The notes beneath the pieces are model-generated. The model worked only from the letters and a program-made list of their open reading frames with translations, was not told the origin of the DNA and did not search any database. The position numbers and the translations under genes were made by a program. This document shows, piece after piece, positions 1-4,205 of a stretch of 6,112 bases of DNA (the stretch's first letter is position 1; every line of letters begins with the position of its first letter). This DNA comes from Actinomycetes bacterium (GTDB lineage: Bacteria > Actinomycetota > CALGFH01): NCBI GenBank assembly GCA_030146615.1, contig JASLBL010000351.1:1-6112 (forward strand). Reading direction: 5' to 3'.

Positions 1-1
1 G

Positions 2-499
2 GCCGGTGTGCTTGCCGGCGTCGCTGGCGTCGCCTGGTTCCAGCCACAGAAGCTACTGATCAACCAGCGGGTCGACGAGGCACTGCCAGCGGCGGCGACG
101 CCACCCTCGGGAGCCTCCGACACGAGTCCGAGCCAGCCGCGCACTCGACCGTCGGCTCCGGAGCCGAGGATCCTTTCGACGAGCTCCTTCCGCTCGCTCG
201 GCCACCCCACCTCCGGCCAGGCGGTGGCCCTGGAGCTGGCCGACGGGAGGCGCTTTGTGCGCCTGGTCGACCTGCGCACCAGCAACGGCCCTGATCTGTT
301 CGTCTATCTGTCGAGGGCCGCTGCCGACGCACCGCGCGACACCTTCGACGACGACTTCGTCAGCCTGGGCCGGCTCAGGGCCAACCAGGGCAACCAGAAC
401 TATGCCCTCCCGCTCGGCGTGCCATTGGACGGTTACCAGAGCGTGGTCATCTGGTGTCGTCGCTTCACGTACGCCTTTGGCGCTGCGGCGCTCGGGTGA
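2..499 (+). CDS. DM13 domain protein, membrane-anchored, 5'-partial
   Basis: This is the C-terminal part of a DM13 (electron-transfer DM13) protein. The frame is open to the left edge, so the real start probably lies before the window; the GTG at 8 has no SD in view and falls inside a hydrophobic stretch. Counting from that GTG, residues 1-11 look like the end of a membrane anchor, followed by the segment FQPQKLLINQRVDEALP. A Pro/Ser/Thr-rich linker covers about 28-58 and the DM13 domain about 59-163. Domain hallmarks are H66-x-TSG, TSNGPDLFVYLS (91-102), GNQNYALP (128-135) and VVIWCRRF (146-153) with the conserved Cys150. DM13 domains have been proposed to take part in redox reactions through this Cys, but this is unproven for bacterial members. 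The domain should sit outside the membrane. The gene ends 12 nt from the folE stop, tail to tail. Family assignment is confident; function is not. Confidence 0.85.
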   Translation, partial: AGVLAGVAGVAWFQPQKLLINQRVDEALPAAATPPSGASDTSPSQPRTRPSAPEPRILSTSSFRSLGHPTSGQAVALELADGRRFVRLVDLRTSNGPDLFVYLSRAAADAPRDTFDDDFVSLGRLRANQGNQNYALPLGVPLDGYQSVVIWCRRFTYAFGAAALG

Positions 500-511
500 G
501 CGGCCCGCCCG

Positions 512-1150
512 TCAGTGGGGGACGCCGGTCAGGGCGAAGAACTCCGCCCGGGAGGAGGGGCTGTCGCGCAGCAACCCTCGCAGGGCCGAGGTCATTGTCC
601 GGGCGCCCACAGCCTGCACGCCCCGCAGGGTCATGCAGGTGTGCTCGGCGTCCAGCACCACGCCGACCCCTTGGGCGTCGAGTTCGCGATACAGCCAGTC
701 GGCGATCTGCTGGGTGAGCCGCTCCTGCACCTGAGGTCGGGCCGCGAAGTGCTCGACCAGCCGGGCCAGCTTGGACAGCCCGAGAATGCGGTCGCCGGGC
801 AGGTAGCCGACGTGGGCGACGCCGGCGAACGGCAGCAAATGGTGCTCGCAGACCGACCGCAGCGGGATTGCCCTGGCTAGCACCAGCTCGTCGTAGCCCT
901 CGTCGTTGGGGAAGGTGGTGGCCGCGAAGGGACGGGCGGTGAACAGCTCGGCATAGGCTCGGGCCATGCGGCCTGGGGTGTCGGCCATTCCCTCGGCGGC
1001 CGTATCGAGCCCGAGGGCCTCGAGCAGGGCCCGGGCGGCGCGGGTCGCCGCCGCCACATCGGGCGGTCTGGTGTCCCGCACCACCTGCAGGGCAGGGACA
1101 TCGGCCATCGGGTACAGGCCGTTGGGGACGGCGGCGTGGGCGGCACTCAC
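512..1150 (-). CDS. folE: GTP cyclohydrolase I (FolE)
   Basis: This enzyme converts GTP to 7,8-dihydroneopterin triphosphate plus formate, the first step of folate and pterin synthesis, in the cytosol as a homo-oligomer. The 212-aa length fits the family. Visible motifs are DTPGRMARAY (57-66), SVCEHHLLPFAGVAHVGYLP (99-118), LGLSKLARLVEHFA (124-137), QVQERLTQQIADWL (140-153) and EHTCMTLRGV (169-178). The zinc ligands matching E. coli Cys110, His113 and Cys181 are Cys101, His104 and Cys172, all present, so this is a canonical zinc-dependent type I enzyme. The GTG start at 1150 is chosen because an in-frame TAG occurs seven codons upstream (1171-1169) with no other start between, and GAGGTG lies 5 nt before it. 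That SD is inside a nine-codon upstream frame whose TGA overlaps the GTG. The gene is divergent from the RibD-C reductase, which may share its pathway. It could serve general folate synthesis or a dedicated pterin cofactor. Confidence 0.97.
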   Translation of the reverse strand: MSAAHAAVPNGLYPMADVPALQVVRDTRPPDVAAATRAARALLEALGLDTAAEGMADTPGRMARAYAELFTARPFAATTFPNDEGYDELVLARAIPLRSVCEHHLLPFAGVAHVGYLPGDRILGLSKLARLVEHFAARPQVQERLTQQIADWLYRELDAQGVGVVLDAEHTCMTLRGVQAVGARTMTSALRGLLRDSPSSRAEFFALTGVPH

Positions 1151-1176
1151 CGGGGCACCTCGCCGTACCTAGCCAT
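1147..1176 (-). CDS. Putative nine-residue folE leader peptide
   Basis: A short frame starts with ATG at 1176-1174 and reads MARYGEVPR before TGA at 1149-1147. It is preceded by GGAGGAG (1189-1183) with a 6-nt spacer, a better SD and start than folE itself has. Its last bases form GTGA with the folE GTG, a 4-nt overlap typical of translational coupling, and the folE SD (GAGGTG) lies within its codons. It cannot be the N-terminus of FolE because it is in a different frame. I infer that ribosomes loaded on this frame may re-initiate on folE. The peptide shows no run of a single amino acid, so classical attenuation is not indicated. It is too short to support from codon statistics. Confidence 0.4.
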   Translation of the reverse strand: MARYGEVPR

Positions 1177-1182
1177 GGGCTG

Positions 1183-1189
1183 CTCCTCC
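1183..1189 (-). promoter_or_regulatory. Strong SD before the folE leader frame
   Basis: GGAGGAG on the minus strand lies 6 nt before ATG 1176. It is the best SD on the folE side of the divergent region, yet it serves a nine-codon frame rather than folE directly. Its strength is the main argument that the leader frame is translated. Confidence 0.55.
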
Positions 1190-1233
1190 GCTCGACGATC
1201 GTGACCATCTGCTGTCATCCCACCACGACGGTT

Positions 1234-1255
1234 GTTACATCCAGTGCGGTGTAAC
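1234..1255. promoter_or_regulatory. Inverted repeat GTTACA-N10-TGTAAC, candidate operator
   Basis: Two perfect 6-bp half-sites (1234-1239 and 1250-1255) are arranged as an inverted repeat with a 10-bp spacer, so equivalent bases are 16 bp apart, compatible with a dimeric regulator. The element lies between folE and the RibD-C reductase gene and is AT-richer than its surroundings. Each half-site also resembles a weak -10 hexamer (TGTAAC, four of six matches to TATAAT), one on each strand, but no matching -35 was found at 16-18 bp. It could be an operator for both genes, a pair of divergent promoter elements, or chance. Confidence 0.35.
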
Positions 1256-1371
1256 GGCGGGACGCCGGCCGGGACTGGACCGGTATGACGGCACATGATG
1301 ACTTGGCCCGTAACCACAGCTCGGCGGCGGGCGGTTCGCTCGCCCAGACCGAGCGCAGCCCGAGCTCTGCC

Positions 1372-2100
1372 ATGCGCCAGCTGCTCCCGACCCTGGTGGA
1401 CCCGGTCGACCCGGCGGCGATCTATGGCGACCTGCCCGCCGCCCCGGGCCGGCCGGCGGTCCGGCTCAACATGATCGCCAGCATCGACGGCGCGACCACG
1501 CTAGCCGGAGTGTCGGGCGGGCTCGGCGGCCGAGCCGACCACGCCCTGTTCACGGTGCTGCGCTCGCTGGCCGACGTCGTCTTGGTGGCGGCGGGCACGG
1601 TCCGGGCGGAACGCTACGGGCCTTCCTCGACGCCGATCGCGGTGGTCTCCCGCAGCCTCCGCCTTGACTGGGACAGCCCATTCTTCACCAGCCAGCTCGC
1701 CCGCCCAATCCTGGTGACGGTCGCTCAAGCACCCGCCGCCGAGCGCGCTCGGGCTGCCGCCGTCGCCGACGTCGTCATCGCCGGGGACCGCGACGTCGAC
1801 CTGGCGACGGCCCTGGCCGCCCTGGCCGACCGCGGCTGCCATGCTGTGCTGGCCGAGGGCGGCCCCACCCTCAACGGGGAGCTGGCCCGGGCCGGGCTGC
1901 TGGATGAGCTCTGCCTGACCCTGTCGCCCCGGATGGCCGGCGGCGACGCCAAGCGGATCCTGGCCGGCGCCAGCCTCCCCACCCCGGCGAACCTGCGGCT
2001 CTGCTCGGTCTGCGAGCAGGACGGGTTCCTATTTCTCCGCTACCGCCCGGGCCGGATTGTCGCCGGGCCCGCAGACCCCTCCGGAGGCTGGCATGCCTGA
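1372..2100 (+). CDS. Stand-alone RibD-C (DHFR-fold) reductase, Rv2671-like
   Basis: This is a pyrimidine-reductase family protein with only the RibD C-terminal NAD(P)H-dependent reductase domain; the zinc deaminase domain of bifunctional RibD is absent. From the ATG at 1372 (242 aa), motifs are NMIASIDGATT (33-43), SGGLGGRADHALFTVLRSLADVVLVAAGTVRAE-type core (48-80), RYGP (81-84), LAEGGPTLNGEL (160-171) and LLDELCLTLSP (176-186). The pattern, including LDELCLTxxP and the GFLFLRY end, resembles M. tuberculosis Rv2671, reported to act as a dihydrofolate reductase analogue. The canonical family reaction reduces 5-amino-6-(5-phosphoribosylamino)uracil in riboflavin synthesis. The true substrate here is unknown; divergence from folE points toward pterins. 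The start is uncertain: MRQLLP at 1372 is where homologues usually begin, but the frame is open from ATG 1285, adding 29 low-complexity residues. Neither start has a clear SD. The 3' end overlaps the antiporter gene by 8 nt. Confidence 0.9.
   Translation: MRQLLPTLVDPVDPAAIYGDLPAAPGRPAVRLNMIASIDGATTLAGVSGGLGGRADHALFTVLRSLADVVLVAAGTVRAERYGPSSTPIAVVSRSLRLDWDSPFFTSQLARPILVTVAQAPAAERARAAAVADVVIAGDRDVDLATALAALADRGCHAVLAEGGPTLNGELARAGLLDELCLTLSPRMAGGDAKRILAGASLPTPANLRLCSVCEQDGFLFLRYRPGRIVAGPADPSGGWHA
2083..2087 (+). promoter_or_regulatory. SD that fixes the antiporter start
   Basis: GGAGG lies 5 nt before ATG 2093, inside the last codons of the reductase gene. It selects 2093 over the in-frame GTG at 2057, which has no such site and would add 12 hydrophilic, Pro-rich residues ahead of the first membrane helix. 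The position within the upstream gene supports translational coupling. Confidence 0.8.
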
Positions 2101-3322
2101 GCTCTCGTTGGCCGGCGTCGTGGTGGTCGCGGCCGTCGCCTTCACCGTTCCATTGCTCCTTGGCCTGTTCCCGGGCCTGCGCCTGCCATCGGTAGTACTG
2201 GAAATCGTGGTCGGGATCGTGCTCGGCCCCTCGGTGCTCGACTGGGTCCAGGTCGACCTGCCGCTGCAGGTGCTGTCGCTCCTCGGGCTCGCGTTCCTGC
2301 TCTTCCTGGCCGGCCTGGAGATCGATGTCGACCACCTGAGGGGTAAGCTACTGAGCCTGGTCAGTGTCGGCTTCGCGGTGTCGTTTGCGATCGCCCTTGC
2401 TGTCTCGGTCGGCCTCGGAGCGGTCGGGGTGATCGACACTCCCCTGTTGGTCGCCATCATCCTGACCGCCACCTCATTGGGAGTGGTCATCCCGGTGCTC
2501 AAGGACGCCGGCCAGGTCGAGTCGGACTTCGGTCAGCTGGTGATCGCTGCCGCCTCCATTGCCGACTTCGGCGCGGTCATCCTGCTGTCGCTGTTCTTTT
2601 CCCGGGAGGCGTCCGGGCCAGGCGCGCAGCTGCTGTTGATCGGTGGGCTGGTCCTGCTCGCCGTCGGGGTCGGGGTGGGGCTGGCCCGCGCTGGCCGCTC
2701 GATGCGCCTGTCGGAGGATCTGGGCCGGCTGCAGGACTCCAGCGCCCAGATCCGGGTGCGGGGCGCGGTGCTGCTGCTCGCCGCACTCGTCCTGGTCGCC
2801 CAGCGGCTGGGACTGGAGGTGATCCTGGGGGCGTTCCTGGCCGGGGTGCTGCTGCGGGTGGTCGACCGGGACGAGATGATGACCCACCCCAAGTTCCGGG
2901 TGAAGCTGGAGGCGCTCGGCTACGGCTTCCTGGTCCCGTTCTTCTTTGTCGTCAGCGGGATCCGCTTCGATCTGGCGGCGCTCACCGCTGACCCGACCAA
3001 TCTGCGGCTGGTGCCGCTGTTCCTGGCGGTGCTGCTGTTGGTGCGGGGCCTGCCGGCCTGGCTGTACCGGTCTCGGGTGGGCGCCCGGCGCAGCGTCGTC
3101 GCTGGGCTGCTGCAGGCGACCTCGCTGCCGTTCATCGTGGCCGCCGCGCAGATCGGCATGGAGCTGGGCAAGCTCGATCAGGCCACCGGGGCGGCCCTGG
3201 TCGCCGCCGGGCTGCTGTCGGTCCTGCTGTTTCCCCTGGCCGCCCTTACCGTCCTGCGGGGCGCTGGCGGCGGGCGAGCGGCCACGGAGAAGGCTAAGCC
3301 GACCACGATGCGGTCGTCCTGA
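2093..3322 (+). CDS. Cation:proton antiporter, CPA2 family
   Basis: A 409-residue integral membrane protein of the Na+(or K+)/H+ exchanger fold (CPA2), predicted to exchange a monovalent cation for protons across the cytoplasmic membrane. About 12-13 hydrophobic segments are visible, roughly at 5-27, 31-49, 56-76, 85-110, 115-137, 146-168, 179-199, 224-256 (two), 275-292, 303-321, 333-354 and 364-389. Family signatures are LPSVVLEIVVGIVLGPSVL (31-49), LLFLAGLEIDVDHLRG (69-84), TATSLGVVIPVLKD (125-138), ILGAFLAGVLL (244-254) and FLVPFFFVVSGIRFDL (279-294). The helix holding the ion-binding acid reads AASIADFGAVILL, with Asp158 preceded by Ala rather than Asp or Asn. The protein ends after the membrane domain with a short charged tail and has no TrkA-N regulatory domain, unlike KefB/KefC. 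It overlaps the reductase gene by 8 nt, so the two are probably one operon. Ion specificity cannot be read from the sequence. Confidence 0.92.
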   Translation: MPELSLAGVVVVAAVAFTVPLLLGLFPGLRLPSVVLEIVVGIVLGPSVLDWVQVDLPLQVLSLLGLAFLLFLAGLEIDVDHLRGKLLSLVSVGFAVSFAIALAVSVGLGAVGVIDTPLLVAIILTATSLGVVIPVLKDAGQVESDFGQLVIAAASIADFGAVILLSLFFSREASGPGAQLLLIGGLVLLAVGVGVGLARAGRSMRLSEDLGRLQDSSAQIRVRGAVLLLAALVLVAQRLGLEVILGAFLAGVLLRVVDRDEMMTHPKFRVKLEALGYGFLVPFFFVVSGIRFDLAALTADPTNLRLVPLFLAVLLLVRGLPAWLYRSRVGARRSVVAGLLQATSLPFIVAAAQIGMELGKLDQATGAALVAAGLLSVLLFPLAALTVLRGAGGGRAATEKAKPTTMRSS

Positions 3323-3324
3323 GG

Positions 3325-4005
3325 TCAGCTTCCCGCGGTGAGCGGGGCGGCCAGGTACCGCTCCAGCGCCGCCCGGACCTTGGCCCGGGCCCGGTGCAGC
3401 AGCACCCGCTGGTTCCCCTCGCTGAGCCCGAGCAGCTGGCAGGTCTCGGCCGCGCCGAGCCCGTCGACGTCGCGCAGGACGAGCACCGCCCGCTGGGCGT
3501 CCGGCAGGGCCTGCACCGCCCGTTCGACCACGGTCATGGTCTCCTGGGACAGCAGCACGTCCTCGGGGACGTCCCGCCAGCTCGTCGGGGCAGAGGCCCA
3601 GTGCCCGGCCCAGCGATGACCGGCGGGCAAGAAGCGGTCCGGCTCGACGGCCGGCTCGTCGACGTCCTCGGCGGCGGCCAGGGTGGAGAAGGGGACGGTG
3701 CGGCGTTCGCGGACCGCCCGGGTCTTGGCCCGGTTGCTGGTGATCCGCAGGACCCAGGTCTTCAGCGACGAGCGGCCCTGGAAGCGGTCCAGTTGCTGCA
3801 GCACGCCGATCCAGGCGTCCTGGACGACCTCCTCGGCGACCGCCCGGTCGCCGACGTGGTGCATGGCCAGGCGCAGCATCGATGGGTGCAGCGCCTCGAC
3901 CAGCCGGACGAACGCCGTCTCGTCGCCGCGCCGGAGCGCACCGACGAGCTCCCACTCCTCGGTCGGGACGGTAGGGGCGCTGCAGTCCATGGCCGCTGCG
4001 GTCAT
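3325..4005 (-). CDS. ECF-type sigma-70 factor with long sigma2-sigma4 linker
   Basis: A 226-residue RNA polymerase sigma factor of the extracytoplasmic-function type. Region 2 covers about 17-103 (LVGALRRGDETAFVRLVEAL, then AEEVVQDAWIGVLQQLDRFQGRSSLKTWVLRITSNRAK-type helices). Region 4 covers about 154-215, with LPDAQRAVLVLRDVDGLGAAE and LLGLSEGNQRVLLHRARAKVR. The linker, about 105-153, is long and carries FLPAGHRWAGHWAS and W143, a pattern I associate with a subgroup of actinobacterial ECF factors. The ATG at 4005 is chosen because GGAGG precedes it by 5 nt; an upstream in-frame TTG (4017) overlaps that SD and is unlikely. Its stop is 2 nt from the antiporter stop, so no anti-sigma gene follows it in the same operon. 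It is divergent from the MalT-like regulator. The promoters it recognises cannot be told from this window. Confidence 0.95.
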   Translation of the reverse strand: MTAAAMDCSAPTVPTEEWELVGALRRGDETAFVRLVEALHPSMLRLAMHHVGDRAVAEEVVQDAWIGVLQQLDRFQGRSSLKTWVLRITSNRAKTRAVRERRTVPFSTLAAAEDVDEPAVEPDRFLPAGHRWAGHWASAPTSWRDVPEDVLLSQETMTVVERAVQALPDAQRAVLVLRDVDGLGAAETCQLLGLSEGNQRVLLHRARAKVRAALERYLAAPLTAGS

Positions 4006-4008
4006 CGT

Positions 4009-4015
4009 CTCCTCC
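4009..4015 (-). promoter_or_regulatory. SD that fixes the sigma factor start
   Basis: GGAGGAG on the minus strand precedes ATG 4005; the GGAGG core has a 5-nt spacer. This makes 4005 the start rather than the TTG at 4017, which overlaps the SD. The same heptamer also precedes the folE leader frame. Confidence 0.8.
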
Positions 4016-4035
4016 AAGCCTGATGGTCTACACCA

Positions 4036-4046
4036 GGAAGTCTTCC
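4036..4046. repeat. Short inverted repeat GGAAG-T-CTTCC
   Basis: A perfect 5-bp inverted repeat around one base, located 31 nt upstream of the sigma factor ATG on its 5' side. CCAGG also recurs nearby at 4033, 4045 and 4055. The position would suit a regulator site in the sigma gene leader, but it is short enough to be chance in GC-rich DNA. Confidence 0.25.
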
Positions 4047-4082
4047 AGGGCGCGCCAGGCCCGTCTTCACCCGCCGCCCCAA

Positions 4083-4096
4083 CTCACCCGGGTGAG
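4083..4096. promoter_or_regulatory. Perfect 14-bp palindrome CTCACCCGGGTGAG, candidate operator
   Basis: This palindrome has two exact 7-bp arms and no spacer. It lies in the divergent intergenic region, 78 nt upstream of the sigma factor start and about 110 nt upstream of the MalT-like gene, just upstream of a candidate -35 for the latter. Such a site could bind a dimeric regulator acting on either or both genes. There is no T-run, so it is not a terminator. Confidence 0.4.
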
Positions 4097-4112
4097 GTCG
4101 ACGGCGGGCGGC

Positions 4113-4141
4113 TTGACGTCACGTTCACCCTGTGGCGTGAT
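4113..4141 (+). promoter_or_regulatory. Candidate promoter of the MalT-like regulator gene
   Basis: A -35-like TTGACG (4113-4118, five of six matches to TTGACA) is followed after 17 bp by CGTGAT (4136-4141), a weak -10 with three of six matches. Transcription from here would start near 4148, giving a leader of about 58 nt before ATG 4206 and excluding the in-frame ATG at 4140. The same stretch contains TGACGTCA (4114-4121) and an inverted repeat TCACG-N12-CGTGA (4119-4140), so a regulator could bind over it. Confidence 0.3.
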
Positions 4142-4205
4142 GGGCGCACCCGCCCTGACCAGGACAACGGCGGCGTCGAAGGCCGCGGCCATCGTGAGGG
4201 GGGCG

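Noticed and set aside
500..511. Possible terminator between the DM13 and folE stops
   Set aside because: The 12-nt gap is GC-rich with at most a 4-bp imperfect stem and no T-run.
465..1208. A 247-codon minus-strand frame overlapping folE
   Set aside because: It is another frame of the folE locus with Arg/Pro-rich low-complexity translation; the folE frame carries all zinc and active-site motifs.
1285..1371. N-terminal 29-residue extension of the RibD-C reductase from ATG 1285
   Set aside because: The residues are Ser/Ala-rich and outside the family domain, and the SD is poor; homologues typically begin near MRQLLP. It cannot be fully excluded because the start at 1372 also lacks a clear SD.
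3332..3346. Hairpin CCCGC-GGTGA-GCGGG near the convergent stops
   Set aside because: It lies inside the sigma factor C-terminal codons, has only a 5-bp stem and no T-run, so it is not supported as a terminator.
2474..3955. A 493-codon open frame on the minus strand across the antiporter and sigma genes
   Set aside because: It runs antisense to the antiporter and in another frame of the sigma gene; composition is Arg/Pro/Gln-rich with no domain, whereas both real genes show full family motifs.
4140..4205. Upstream in-frame ATG at 4140 for the MalT-like regulator
   Set aside because: It has no SD and would lie within the candidate -10 region; ATG 4206 has a purine-rich SD and leaves the usual short lead-in before the TKLRAP motif.
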